A stretch of DNA of 64,000 bases from Siphlonurus alternatus (GCA_949825025.1 OX463781.1:23389047-23453046); one strand, 5' to 3'; shown: positions 10,640 to 26,134, counted from the first letter of the stretch. The notes: a model not told the origin generated them from the letters alone. Numbers and translations are program-made.

Positions 10640-12989
10640 ACATTGATAAAAAAATACTTTACTAAATCTCTCAGTCGTATGATAATGTTTATCTATACTT
10701 TCAACATGAAAGAATATAGTTTATAAAATACATTAAATTTAAATATGATTATATTTTATATTCCTCAACTACTTTGTAAATGATGTTTTTATTCGCAACT
10801 ATATTTTAATAAAAGTTTTACAAAAAAATGACAGTCTTTCTTGTATTTTCTTCATGAATTATTTTGTTAATGTAGATTATAAAAATAATACGTATATTGG
10901 GTTTAGGGTGAATTTGTTTTCCCAAAAGTTAAAAAAGAAAGGAATTGACTGTTCATCACGAATGACTTATTTTTCTTAGAATAATAAACTCGGTTCTTAA
11001 TAGTTCTTGAAGTCTGCTAAGTTAAACGTTAACATAATATTATATAAATTACAGTATTATCAGTACTTTATACAAGTCTTAAGGCTTATTTTTATTTGAA
11101 TTATAATGTATGTTCTAGTATTAAAAAAAAACTATAAATCTGTCACGAAAAAGTGAAGTATATAAAGTTTGAAACAAAAATTATAAAAGTTGAAAGAAAG
11201 TTGATTCACACACCTTTTAAAACTTCTTAGACACGTTTATTTTTTCTTATAATAAGGTTCGTTAGTTACTTTTATTACCAACTAGACGTAAATATTGATC
11301 ATAGCTCAAAAAAATGTAATTTTATTTAATTGTGCGCATGCTGATTATCTTTGCAGCTCATTATATTACAAGAAATGAACTAAAAATAGTGTAACGTTTT
11401 ATCATACAAAAAATGCATTAATAATTTCTCAACAGCGTACGATGATGAAATGTGTACGTTACCAAACTACTATATAATAGAACATTATTATATAGTTAAC
11501 GTGAAGCAAACTTCTATTCAAATCATATTTACCCACCTACCATCATCATGGTATATTGTTTACTATCCTTTGTGTTATATTATAACCGATAATTCTATTA
11601 AGTTATACTCCATAGATATTATGGGGTAGGTTAGTTATAATACAATAGCATCTCTATACTACCTATAGTAAAATCACGACAGATATAATTTAATATAATT
11701 ACAATTTGCAAAATGATCCTATTTCCTATTTGCACCTAAGACCTTAATTCAACCTGGAAAACTTTTTTTTTTTTTTTTTTGCTTTTGTTCACATTATATT
11801 GCCCATAAAATTATTGCATAAGCGTTTTTATCATCATTAATAAAAGTATGAAAATTTAGACACTTTATATCATAATGTAGAGGACAATAGTTTTTTTTTT
11901 CTAACTTTTATTATAAGTCAACTAATGTCACATATCAATAAGACGAAGGCAAAGCTCGTTGGCACGAGCTTGGCCTCGTGATCTTTCATCCTCTTCGTGC
12001 AACGATGTATTGATCTGGAAAGTCCTTGCACTTTTCTTTATCAAGTGCTGTATAACAATCTCCGTTTGCCAATGCATGTTTGTACGTGCATTTACCTTGC
12101 AGTTTATGAGGAAATGTGAAAATAGAACACTTATACTGTTAAATTACAACAACTTGCTTCTATACTCTGATTTTATATAGCCTTATTTACATGAAGAAGA
12201 AATTGTATTCTTTTTTGTGTATAATCTAATGGAAGTTAATTCTAAAGGAGAAAATGTTCAAAATGCATGAATAAAATAAGAATTTTAATAAGTAATGTGA
12301 ATTTATAAACATAATATTTCCCCACATTTTTATTTTTTTTTTTAAATAGCCTACACTTATCTCAGTAATGTTCGTCTTTGGCATTGTAGAATTTTAACAT
12401 AAGGGTATAAAAATTGTATTCTATTTAATTTTTTCTGTGTTCTCCAATGTATGCTAGCCCTCAAGTAGTGTAAATTGCAGCATCACGTACCGCAAACTGC
12501 CTAAATTACAGTTTACACATACAAGCTTTTCATTTGTTTTAACAAGGAAATGACAAGGATCAGCATTTCTTCCCCCCTCCTTCCACTTTTTATTTATTTT
12601 AAAAATTATGGATCTGTGAAGGAGACGAAAATTTAACCAGTGGACTCAGGGTATATATAAAATTTGTTTTCTGAGCAATATTTAAGAGAATGAAGAAATT
12701 TACCAACAAAGAAATAGAAATTAAATATATTAAAGAAGTGTATCATACGTGCAAGTCTGATGGGATTATGAACTCACTACATACATTCACATCACATATT
12801 GGTCACAAATTGTGTTAAAATTACACAAACAATAAAATATAATTAATTTTTCTTGTTATTTTATTTATAATAATTCATGATATTCATTTATCCACCTGCG
12901 ATATGTCGTTGCGCATTATAAGTTTTGAGGCAGTATTACAACATAATCCTCGTATTGTCCAGTTTTTCCTGGCTCATGTAACAACATCT
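10640..12989. other. AT-rich non-coding DNA
   Basis: No gene is recognised. It contains a T(18) run (11763-11780) and a small perfect hairpin at 11952-11971 (AAGCTCGT-TGGC-ACGAGCTT) in a GC-richer patch at 11941-12030. Confidence 0.55.
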
Positions 12990-13200
12990 TTATCGCGAAA
13001 TCTGTTCTGAATCTCGCGTGCTGGCGACATCGCGTGCTGGCGTCCATGCTGATGATACTTCATGTCGCCTGAGAGAGAGGAAATCTCGCCACTGCCAACT
13101 GCACGTTTCACACACGCCTCGTTCCCACTCCCTCACAGCATTCACGGCCTCTAGAAACTCGTGGCAATCCACTAACGTTTTTAGTCCCTACAAATTGTGT
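12990..13200. other. GC-rich CpG island, possible exon or regulatory DNA
   Basis: About 200 bp of GC-rich sequence stands out from AT-rich flanks and is open on both strands. It contains a direct repeat, TCGCGTGCTGGCG, at 13014-13026 and again at 13030-13042. On the minus strand a strong acceptor-like TTTCCTCTCTCTCAG would open onto a short frame containing MKYHQHGRQHAMSPARE and ending at a TGA. Another minus frame of 60 codons overlaps it. No protein is recognised, so function and strand are undetermined. Confidence 0.35.
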
Positions 13201-14796
13201 ACTTGAAATATATATTTTTTTACATGTTCTTTAGTGCATTTTTTAAATCATTTATAACAGAAAGTTACAGCGTTTTTCATTTAAATAACATGCATTTATA
13301 AGTAAAATAAAATTGTAGAATTTTGTCAAATTGGAATTAAAATGAAGAGAGGAGTAGAAGGTTGGGGTGGAGGGAAAATTCCTTTCCATATATTTTTATT
13401 ATTTGCAGAATAGGAGCTTTCTTATTTCCACATTTTAATTTTTATAAAAAAATGTATTTATATAGGAGTTAACCTTAAATATTCTTAGTTCTTCCGATAT
13501 TATAAGGTTGAAAATCCCATCAAATGTAACTAGAGCTATCTGAAGTACTCTTTTTGAGGTGTTTTATATAATTTTTTAATATTTTCTTCTTTATCTGCAT
13601 TGGCCACTATGACATATGTACATTACATTATAAATTTCTGTCCATCATCCATCACCGAGATTTCGGATACAACAGAAGACCACTTCAGGATAGTTGACAA
13701 TGATGAAATGTTGCTCTCTCGCTGTCCGAGCAAGGAAATAAATGATGAGATTTCTACGCATCTTATTATATTGTTGATACTGCAGTCAGTAAAGGTCAAA
13801 GTTCAACGACCTCATGTTGATCGACCACAAAGAACCATTTCTGACACTGTATAATCTAACCTGAGACCGCAAGTTTTATTCTATGAATGATTAAAAGTTG
13901 CAAATGATGACAATTGTCACAACATGTTAACAAAAGCAGGAAGTTAAGCTATACGGAGCACCATTAATTTTATCGCAACAATGCTTATATAAATTGAATA
14001 CAATGCTTTTGGATGTTTTGAAATGAAACACGTTGAGTTCTCTGTGGAATGTAATAAAAATAATCTTACGTGTAAAGAATTAATAACTGAGATATGAATT
14101 GATATTTAAATTATTTTTTACAATTAATATAAGAGACCAATATCAAGAAAATTATAAATTTTGGAATAATTAAATCTTAAAATAGTACAATAAAAAATAT
14201 TGAAGATAGCTTATTAATAAGTTGAACTTTGAGAGAATTATTTTAAAACTGTATACACTTTAATACATTTTATTATTTTAGCACCTCCGTTATTGTAGTG
14301 ACTTAATTTGAACATTAAAAAAGTATTATTAACAAGAATAATAAACGAGCTTTCTGCAGCGTCCCAAAAAGACTCACAGTTCTTCATCCACTTCAGCTAT
14401 AGGAAAGTACACTGAAGGGTCTAGAGATTTTCTTTTTGCTGCAGTTAGACGCTGTGATTTGTAGTTTCAAGTTAGATATACAATAATTATCCATAGTTCG
14501 CATTTTTTTAATGATAGCTTTTATAATTAATTGTGCAGTAATTAGTTCCACAGTTGCAAACCAAAACATACTATATAAATTTAAATATTTAAAATTGCAG
14601 CTAATTCTGCAGCAATTATTACCAGAGTTTACATTATTTTTTTACAAAAAATTAAGCAGCAAATTCATCCTCCAACTGTAAAATAAATATGATCAAAATT
14701 AAATAGAACTTATTTGAGCTAATTTAATTATTATGTGGCAATGTATTTGTTACTACTTTAAGTACCAGCCAATACTAGAAATGTTAGATTGACATT
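13201..14796. other. AT-rich non-coding DNA
   Basis: No transposon or gene is recognised. An 84-codon plus frame at 13600-13854 is less AT-biased than most and contains the stretch HFRIVDNDEMLLSRCPSKE, but it lacks a recognisable domain and has no ATG at its first codon. Confidence 0.45.
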
Positions 14797-15024
14797 TTAA
14801 TCTTGAAAGGTTGAGGTCAGTGACCCTTGACCGCAGGGGTCGAGGTGGGGAGGTTCCGGCTGTCCCGGGGGTCCGCGCACAGTGAGACCCGATGCGATTT
14901 CCCGCTCTTGTCCGGCCCCCGCAGCGACCACCACCCTCCCTGAGTCGTTCTTAACGATCAGTACACGACGAGCGGTTTCTGTAACCACGCTTGAGTTCGG
15001 GAGGGAAATTATTCCCAGCCTCAA
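14797..15024 (-). other. GC-rich CpG island with an open minus-strand frame
   Basis: This is among the most GC- and CpG-rich stretches of the window. A 75-codon minus frame crosses it, with segments such as RRVLIVKNDSGRVVVAAG and GLTVRGPPGQPEPPHLDPC. It has no ATG start: an in-frame stop lies immediately upstream and TTG is the first codon. If real it would be an exon entered through an acceptor such as GTGGTTACAG. No convincing donor was found. I do not recognise the protein. A CpG-island promoter or enhancer is an equally good reading, since high GC alone keeps frames open. Confidence 0.3.
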
Positions 15025-15990
15025 TTACCTATAGATTTAATCTGAAAATAAATAACAATAAAAAAAATACAATAAAAAAAAACAGAGAAAACTCAGCTTC
15101 AGATTGGTAAATTTGAAGTTTTTTTAAAATAATATTGTTTATAGTTATCTATAATGTACAGTATATTAGTTGCTTACAATATTATCAAACAATATATTAG
15201 AGGAATCAAATAATTGCTAGGAGTAAACAAACAACTGAATTGTTAAAATAAATTACTACGTCAAACCAAAACATATAAAATATTTATTTACTGTACTAAT
15301 TTACAGCTGTTCGTTTTTGAAATTTTGTTTACACATCCTGTATTAAATTTAACAAATGTGTGGGGCAAATTGTTATATTAAAATAATGATAATTCTCTTA
15401 ATGAGAGTGTGAGATACTAAATCACAGGAAATTATTATAGATTTTGTAATTTTGATATACATAATCCTGAAGTAGCTACATTTAAAACGTCAAATGACTG
15501 AAATAGATTTTGTTAAAAGTAAAATCTGTAACTATATTTTTAATTTTCAATTAACATATATATAATTTCAAAGAATGTTTGAAACTCCTGGAATGTACCA
15601 TTGTTTTTATTTATTTATACATTTTGTTTACTGTTATTGTATTAACTCTTAAATTGTGTTTACATAATTTTAAGTTTTAAACCCAAATTTTCTATGAAAT
15701 AAATACATATTATACTGCAGATAAACTTTATTTACAAATTATTATACTTTCACAAATATATTGTTGTAAGAAATATTCTATGTTTCCTCACCTTCTTCTA
15801 AAAATATTCAATGTTTGATAGTAAAATAATTTCCTGTTTCTTTAAAATTAAAATATAATTTCCCAGTAAAATATTTACTAATAACTTTTTCATGTATATA
15901 TACAGTATAGCATTGAGTAAATGAGATGGTAAAGTAGTAATATTATTTTTTTACATAATTTATTTATTTCATGTCACTATGTGGTTAGTC
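15025..15990. other. AT-rich non-coding DNA
   Basis: Featureless AT-rich DNA with scattered A- and T-runs. Nothing recognisable. Confidence 0.6.
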
Positions 15991-16456
<466 letters not shown>

Positions 16457-17002
16457 ATTAAATGTTGGCAGCTAAACTAACTAAATACATCAAGGCCCAG
16501 ACTGAATTATAGCCATTTTTAGTTGATGTAATATATTATGATATGATTATCATGAATATAAAATACATTAATAACGCTAATAACATTTTATCAAATAAAT
16601 TGACAGGATATATATATATATATATATTCATATTAAATTGTATTTTACTTTTATATATTATATCTCCAGTAAAATGTTATAAAATATTTTAACATTATAA
16701 TATTGCATGTGAGAGGCTTTTTTCTTTTAAGTTTTTCTATTGTTAAGCAATAAAATTATATAATAATTCTACACTACACTATACAATTTATATATTCACC
16801 TTGTATGTCAAATACGGTACTATGTAAGTCAAATTACTGTATAGATGTTTATTATTCATAACTTTCATAAGTATAAAAGGCATCCATAATAATTTATGAG
16901 ACTTGTAAGTTTGACACCTATATAATGAGTATCATGTATAATATGTATATGCATGAAAAGCAGCTATAATAATAATGTAACGATTGAGTAGAAACTCGAA
17001 AG

Positions 17003-17039
<37 letters not shown>

Positions 17040-18498
17040 ATATATATTTAGATGTGCTCTCGAGTTTTAAATATATATAACAAAAGAAATTTGAACTATT
17101 TTATTGTATCAAGTTATTGTTTCTGATATAATGATATAAATGTATAAATACAAAGAAAATTGGAAAATTGTATGCACTTACAAAGTGTGTACGATATTTT
17201 TATTTTATCTACAAAGTAGAAGCTTTATATTGTACACATGACTCAAAAATTGATTGACACTGTGATGCGATTCAAGAACTTAACACTGGACATGCAATTC
17301 TGTATCAAGCGCTTATATTATATTAAATTAAATTATATACAGTATAACCACAATATATTGGAGTACAATTAATTAGTTAATATGATGGTTCCTATGATAA
17401 ACTCCATGGCATATACTTTATAGTGATGCAGTATAATTTTTTATTATTGACACAATTTTTTAACATATTTTTGTATCATAAAACTCTGCCGCATAGTATA
17501 ATAAAACACTGTTATGTAAATTTTTATTTGAACGCAAATGCATGCACCCAAGCAGGATAAAAACTCACAGTTGAAGCCACATTATAATATTTAAAAATAG
17601 AACTTCACTTGAATTGTCTCAAATTGAAAACAAAAATGCGTGATTTTGAGGCATACAGAATAATTGTGATATATAATTTTGAAATGTAATTTCAATGCAT
17701 ATTTTTTTGTGTGTGGCCCCACCCTCTTTTTGTAAATGTGAGTGTGCTTTTTGTTTTTTTAATGGGGGTCACCACATGATAAGGTACCAGCTTGCATATG
17801 CAATCCAGCCGGCACTAATTTAAATAACGTATGAAGTTCACTCGCCTCAAAAAAGAAGCCTTTTCGAACACTTTTGAAAAAACTCGTATTAACTTAATTT
17901 AGAATTTAAATTACAAATAATTAATCAATTTTATATAAATGTTGTTAAAAAAATGTTATTTTCTAGCATTAACGTGAAATGAAAATTGAATGTTTGTAAT
18001 GAGATTGATTGTATTTTAGGGCAATCGACACATTATTTGTCATTTATTTCCTTGACATCATGACAGTATGACAAATAATTTAACGCCATCCTACCTGTTC
18101 GCACATAAAAAAAAAAAGAACAATGGTTATAATATAGTAATATTTCCAACTACAGAGAAATGAAACAACTTTTTCATTTCGAATCTTTCTAGTTTTTCTA
18201 TACATCAAAAAGATAACTTGCTTCTTTTACTAAAGGTTTTTAATGTTACTTTCAAAGCATTCTACGGCATGATAATGAAAATAGTAAATTCAAAATGTGA
18301 TATAAAAATGTAAAAAATAAAAATAAAAAGTAACTAATAAGAAATAATTTGAATTGCTTTAAATGGTTTGCCATCGATTCAAATTAGCTTTATAATACAT
18401 AATATATATTTATTAGAACATATATAGTAGTATATGTATATAGTATATGTATTATGTATATAATACATATATAGTAGAACGCAATCTGAATCTGAAGT

Positions 18499-18502
<4 letters not shown>
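16457..18502. other. AT-rich non-coding DNA with small inverted repeats
   Basis: No gene. TA runs occur at 16608-16627 and 17006-17048. The second is framed by a 13-bp inverted repeat, AAACTCGAAAGCA (16992-17004) and TGCTCTCGAGTTT (17055-17067), with 12 of 13 matching. A 12-bp perfect stem, ATTATTTGTCAT (18032-18043) with ATGACAAATAAT (18068-18079), may mark another tiny element. Confidence 0.6.

Positions 18503-18591
<89 letters not shown>
18503..18591. repeat. (CT)n microsatellite
   Basis: About 88 bp of uninterrupted CT dinucleotides. All overlapping frames on both strands are translations of this array. Confidence 0.97.
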
Positions 18592-18595
<4 letters not shown>

Positions 18596-20739
18596 TTTGC
18601 TTCTCGAGGCTGAAGAGTCGGCAAGACGCATTAATACTATACGATTGTTGGCGCTACTTTCTAGATGTTATGCTAATGAAGCAATCAAGTGTTCTTGAAG
18701 AAACGACTTTGTTGATTGTAATTTCCTTCCAATAGTTAATTAATTGAATCATCACGTTTAACATTAAATTTTTAGATAAAAAGTTTACAGTGAAAAATAA
18801 AGAAATCAAATAATTGTAAAATTGATAATGTTGTATACCATCAATATTAAGACAAATTTTCGTCGCCTCAGAATGCAAGTCGCGTAAGTACAAAAAAATT
18901 TGATGCAACTTTGAACAATATAAATCATAATGTTTTAAACTTTTCTAAATCTGCAAATATTCTTTAAGTTTTTACATTTAATTAACAACACACCCAACCC
19001 AACTACTGCATTATTTGTAATACTTTTCTGTGCATCCCTAAATAACTAAATAAATGGCATCAAGTTTGAGTATAGTCTTGTACATATAACATTGAATGAA
19101 ATTCCAGCACATTTTCCAGACAAAATCAAATATCAAATATGATCAGGCAAAGCGGACAAACACTAATTGTTAGAGTTTACAATTGTTCAGGAGTGGATTT
19201 TTTTTCTTACATGTGTACTTCCAATAATTTCTGTTTATTTTACGTGTGTGTGTGTTCGTTTTAATTTCTATGCCTCAACGTATTGCAAATATTGCGGTTA
19301 CTTTTATTTGCGTTGAGTTTCGTGATTACGTGATTTGGTTCCTCATGCCTCCTGTTGTGTCTGTTCCGCATAAAAATCCCTCTGAGGCACATACAAACAT
19401 CGCGTCCAGCATCCACACGTTGAATGCCAAGCCATATAAAATACTGTACAAACAACAAACAACATAAAAAAGTGTAAAACATTTTTACAAAACTTATCGA
19501 AGCTTCAGTAACGCTCAAAGTTTATTTTCTATTCATGATATTTAATTAATATCAATATTGATATAACATTTGTTGGGTATTTACACAAAAATCTCTTTGA
19601 TATAAATTGAAAATTAAATTTCTATAAATAAACCCAATTATTCAGGAACTATATACTTTCTTTTTATAGAAATCCAATGATGAATTCATGTTTTTAAAGT
19701 AATTTTACAATGTTTTTTAACATTGCGTTCCACATTTAAATATACTGTTATTCGGAAGTCATCTGGAAACAGTAGATATCTGTACCACTCAACTGAAATA
19801 TCAACAATTCATTTTTATGTGTAAGGCGAATTGAATTCTCTAGTCGATCGATGAAATGAAAGTATATAGTTTTTTCAGGAAACTACCGAAAAAAAAATGT
19901 TCATTTTAAACAGTTAGTTCTTTTTCCTTTTCGTGTTAAAAAGTTTCAAATTATTGGTAAAAAGATCGTATTTTTATTGGTCTAAATTCATTTCATATAC
20001 TAAATGTGAATGCATGCATGGTATAACAAGATAGCATGCATCCTTAATATACAATGGAAAACGTATAATACAACAAGCTATTTAAATACGAACGACAGAC
20101 AAAATTTGATGAGGTGGCATTTTACTAAATTATACAAGAGTTTTTTTCTGCAATTCTAATTCTGCTATAATCTAGCTTTTATACTGATTATATAATTTAA
20201 ATTTGAATGAATCTCTTTATATATTTGGTATGATATTCTAAAATAATAATTTCTTTTTTCAATTCAAAGAAAATATACATAATTATATTGTTAGAGGTAA
20301 AAAAGCTTATTTCAAATGTTACCAATTTCTGAGAATTTCAAAGGAAACAAAAAATCATTTTCTTTTTATAAGTCAAATGTATATAATGTCAAAAGTAAAT
20401 TTTACCCTGCTTGAATCTCAATGCCTCCTCCGATTGCACATGCAAAGTGGTTAAAAAGACTTACTATCCTCAAAACCAATTCCATAGAAAGTAAGTTATA
20501 AAATATTAAAAACATTGTAACAAAAAACTGAATTTGTTTAGTATTTAAAGTTAATAAATTATTACAATGACAAAACAAGGCTTTATATCACCTGAAAATT
20601 CTTCTCAAGTTCAATCAGGTTTGTTTTCATGTTATTATTCAACCTTGGCTTTTGGTCAACTAAAAAACGAGGTGAATGATTTACCTTTTCTTTATCTTAG
20701 GATTCTTAGGTAACTTGTTTAGCATGAAAGCGGAGAGGT
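18592..20739. other. AT-rich non-coding DNA
   Basis: No gene is recognised. A slightly GC-richer patch at about 19260-19440 is open on both strands. On the minus strand it begins after an acceptor-like TTGTTTGTACAG, and one frame reads WLGIQRVDAGRDVCMCLRG. It lacks a convincing donor and any known domain. Confidence 0.5.
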
Positions 20740-20790
20740 TTACATATGCTGCAGGGGCAAGATGGTGGCAGCAGTTGATGACGTAATTTA
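20740..20790. promoter_or_regulatory. YY1-like and CRE-like motif pair
   Basis: CAAGATGGTGGC (20758-20769) is a one-mismatch match to the YY1 consensus CAAGATGGCGGC. TGACGTAA (20779-20786), an ATF/CREB-type variant, lies 9 bp away. The same two motif types occur in the same relative order at 48890-48909. The patch is GC-richer than its surroundings. This suggests a promoter or enhancer, but no linked gene is visible. Confidence 0.35.
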
Positions 20791-22814
20791 TTCTCCGTTT
20801 TTATGCTTGACAAATTGCCTAAGTTCAAGGAGACATTAGCTTACATTTAGTTTGGATATAGAAAACCACTTCACCACCAAATTATGTCTTTAATTTACAA
20901 TAAATAAAGTATAAATTATTATTCATGAGGTCATCAACTTCTACCATGACTGTAAGTTTATAAAAGTAGATATACGAGATGGTGAAAAGTTCACAGGACA
21001 TACGAGGCGGCAACATGAGCGAAGTTAGGACGCAAACAAAGCTGGCTGAGTCAACACCGAGCCTTACATTGTGACCTGCATTTCTCCGGCGGTACACTCA
21101 ACAAGTAGAGATGAGTCAGTCTAACTTCAATTTCACGTTACTGCTCTCTTGGAGAATCACCAATTTTAGAAAAGTGCTGAGAAAAACAATCTGTAAAGTT
21201 AAGATAAATATAATTTATATGCATGTGTATATTTTTTATGTAGATTGAAAGTTAGGAACCACGTTTGTTATAATATCAAAGTTGATGTTATGTTTTTAGT
21301 ATTTTAAATTGGAAAAAATACATTACAGCATATAATGTGAATGTATTTTTTTATATATATATTATGTAAAATATTATCAGAGTAAATTAATGATGTATCT
21401 ACCGACAATAAGTAAAATAAAAAGGTCACATTGCATGTTTTCCCTCTCTTCAAAATTTACTGCGCACTTTTTAATGTTATGATTAAATGTACAGTTTTTT
21501 TCATCAGTAAAATTTATTTACTGTTTAATTGAATTTTTTCATTAATTACATATATTTTTTAATTACACCCACGTATATAATATTAAAACGCTTCCAGCTT
21601 ATTTCATCACGCTATTTTGCTCATAAATATATACTAATCCTCTTTAATATTTAGTGTCCAAATTAATATACCATCATGACATTTTTTTTATTAGATGACA
21701 CAGGTAATTATAAAAAAAGTAAAAAAATTATACGCTTATAAACTAATAAAATGCATTTTTCGTTGTTTTATGAAAATGTATAGCTAAAATAAAATAGCGT
21801 ACATTAAAATTAAATCCAGATACCCTGCATGAATAAAACAGTTTAAATATATTTTATTCTATAATATAAACTTGTTTTATATGGTCCAAAAGACCAAAAA
21901 TTTAGTCTGAATAATCTCATATGACCACGCGCTATGAAACCAACAATGGTTTAATCAAATTAATTGGTTTAATTGGTTGAGTTTAATTAAGGTAATTACT
22001 GATAAAATTTTCCTCGTCTCGCATCTCCATTGATTTGTTAGGACCAAAAAAAAAATATATATATTTTATGTTCTCATATCCTGTAATATGACGTCATCAA
22101 AAAATTGGCATAATTCTAGGTTAGATTTCTAGTTGGTGCATGCAAGCAGCGCGATCTGAGTGCAATGATGTGTAACATAACACGCATGCAAATGGGACCA
22201 TGCCATGCACAATTCACGGGCTTACAATAATTGACAATGGAAAATGCATTAGCTTGCAGCAGTCAACTGACGTACTAACTCCATTGTGAATTATTGGCTT
22301 TATATACTTACTAGAACAAGGATTTTCCATTTAAACCACCGGGGAATTACTGCTATTATTAGAATTTTATATATGAATTATTGGATAATAATTAGACATT
22401 TTTTAAATGCAATGAACTGTCAATTATTTTATTATAGTCATTAAATTCTGATGCAAGAATGAACTTTGTATTTAAAACATTATATAATTGGCAATTATTG
22501 CACTACCGGAATATTCATACAATCGGATTAGTATTGATAATTACTGTGCATTCATGTAAAATGTAGAACGTGTATATAGTGTGAATATTAAAAAAAAAAA
22601 ATTATTTTAGCATTGCTAACAATAGAACAAAATAATTCATGCTAAAGATATATCGATAAAAATGTGTTATTTGTAATTAGCTCAATTAAAATGTCCTTTT
22701 GTTTGAATTCGTGATGGAGTAATAGATGTAGCATGCAGCATTTACTTGTTTGTAAAAATTGCATAAATTGTTAACGAATTAACTCTAATCACCTTTACAC
22801 AATCATGTATACTG
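20791..22814. other. AT-rich non-coding DNA
   Basis: No gene is recognised. A GC-richer patch at 20990-21110 contains GTAAGG-type donor sequence on the minus strand (ACAATGTAAGGC) but no defined exon. A TGACGTCA site lies near 22091 and an octamer ATGCAAAT at 22186-22193, in a patch moderately rich in GC (22135-22215). Confidence 0.5.
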
Positions 22815-22816
22815 TA

Positions 22817-22936
22817 CAGTCATCGCCTCAGAAAATTTTCCTTTGCGGCCTTGTTAATCATCATGCCCCGTAGGAAGAATACAGGGGTTGGTGATTAACA
22901 AGGCTGCAAGTGGGAAATTTTCCAAGGCAACGAGTG
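22817..22936. mobile_element. 120-bp TA-flanked MITE (Tc1/mariner-like)
   Basis: TA dinucleotides at 22815-22816 and 22937-22938 flank an almost fully palindromic 120-bp unit. The left arm runs CAGTCATCGCCTC, GAAAATTTTCC, then GCCTTGTTAATCA. The right arm, reverse-complemented, runs CACTCGTTGCCTT, GAAAATTTCCC, then GCCTTGTTAATCA. The loop is about 25 bp. TA flanks and CAGTC/CACTC ends suit a non-autonomous Tc1/mariner-type element. Superfamily assignment is inference, since no transposase is present. Confidence 0.75.
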
Positions 22937-22938
22937 TA

Positions 22939-25080
<2,142 letters not shown>

Positions 25081-25081
25081 A

Positions 25082-25153
25082 CATTTCCGGCTACTTCCGG
25101 AGTGAATATAAAATTAATTCGTGTGTAGGACCGTGGTTAAGTGCTTCTTTCAG
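25082..25153 (+). promoter_or_regulatory. ETS-motif patch followed by a strong splice donor
   Basis: Two CCGG-containing ETS-like sites lie close together (TTTCCGG at 25084-25090 and ACTTCCGG at 25093-25100). About 50 bp further on, CTTCTTTCAG ends at 25153 and is followed by the near-consensus donor GTAAGAG. The layout resembles a TATA-less promoter with a short non-coding first exon, but there is no coding evidence. The 22-bp segment around the ETS sites recurs at 37038 and 42456, so it may instead belong to a repeat. Confidence 0.25.
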
Positions 25154-25640
25154 GTAAGAGCTACAAATTTTTGCTATTTATTGTGAAATGGAATCAACCT
25201 AAAGTGTTATCTCCGGGAAAAAATAGTTGTATCTAAAGTCTAAAAAGTACATGTAACTCGATGTAGGCAGAATACTTAATACAACTTTGAGGTACCTTTT
25301 AAAACATTTATGAATAAAATTATTTTAAAACAATTTTCATGTTCCATTTTACGTGTTAAAGAAAAACTTATAACAAGCATTTTTTTTTTAACTTCATTGT
25401 TCCACCATGGTGTATAAAATTTTAAATAAACTCGTGTTAAAATTTTAAAAACATTTTCCTTGTGCTCCCTTTTTTCTTTTTTTATTATTAATTCGCAACA
25501 GTATATTATTTTTTGCTTTATTTTGATCACGGAATATAAAATACCGATAAAATAAGCACACATATTATATTGGGAATCGTCTGTAAGTTTTCAAATGTTT
25601 AGAAAAGGTATAAAAGAATGAATATAATCATTAATGAACA
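25154..25640. other. AT-rich non-coding DNA
   Basis: No gene is recognised. A 95-codon minus frame (25276-25563) is K/I/F-rich and has no domain. Confidence 0.55.
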
Positions 25641-25649
25641 TAAATTACC

Positions 25650-25825
25650 TCCGATCTGATTGGTTCGTCCCGCCCCCTTTGGCTTGGTTTGCGATCTGAC
25701 AAGATGAATTGCAGACAGTGTATTGTTACACGTTTGTTGCTAGTGCTGGTTAACTGGAGCTTACAACGTCCAGTCTACATTCCAGCAGCTCCACTCCTCG
25801 AGTCATGACCCAGTTGGTAATGGTT
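25650..25825 (+). promoter_or_regulatory. GC-rich island with CCAAT/GC-box motifs
   Basis: An inverted CCAAT box (ATTGG at 25659-25663) lies 5 bp from a GC box (CCCGCCCC at 25669-25676), a common spacing for a proximal promoter. The following 140 bp stay GC-richer than the surroundings and end near a weak donor-like GTAATG (25817). No reading frame or transcript start can be fixed. Confidence 0.3.
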
Positions 25826-26100
25826 CAAACGTAAAAATAGCAGCAATCGTTGTTGTTAGTTAATTGAATATTTGTAATAAAACCTATCGTAAATTATGTC
25901 TACTTGTACAGTAGTATGGAAGTTATTTGCAACATCTCAAGTATATTTGGAATCTCACTAATTGTATTATAATTTGTTACACGTTTCATAACATTGTTAA
26001 TTAGAAGACTAATACTTGATAAAGTTTCAGTAGAAATAAGCAGAATGAATATTATTTTCATGCATGATATGCGATATTTACAATACACTTGAATATATGA

Positions 26101-26118
26101 ATCTCAATAGATTGAGAT
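26101..26118. repeat. 18-bp palindrome
   Basis: ATCTCAAT and ATTGAGAT form perfect arms around AG. It lies just outside the estimated left edge of the dispersed repeat that ends at 26426. Confidence 0.85.
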
Positions 26119-26134
26119 CTCGCAATCATTGCGC

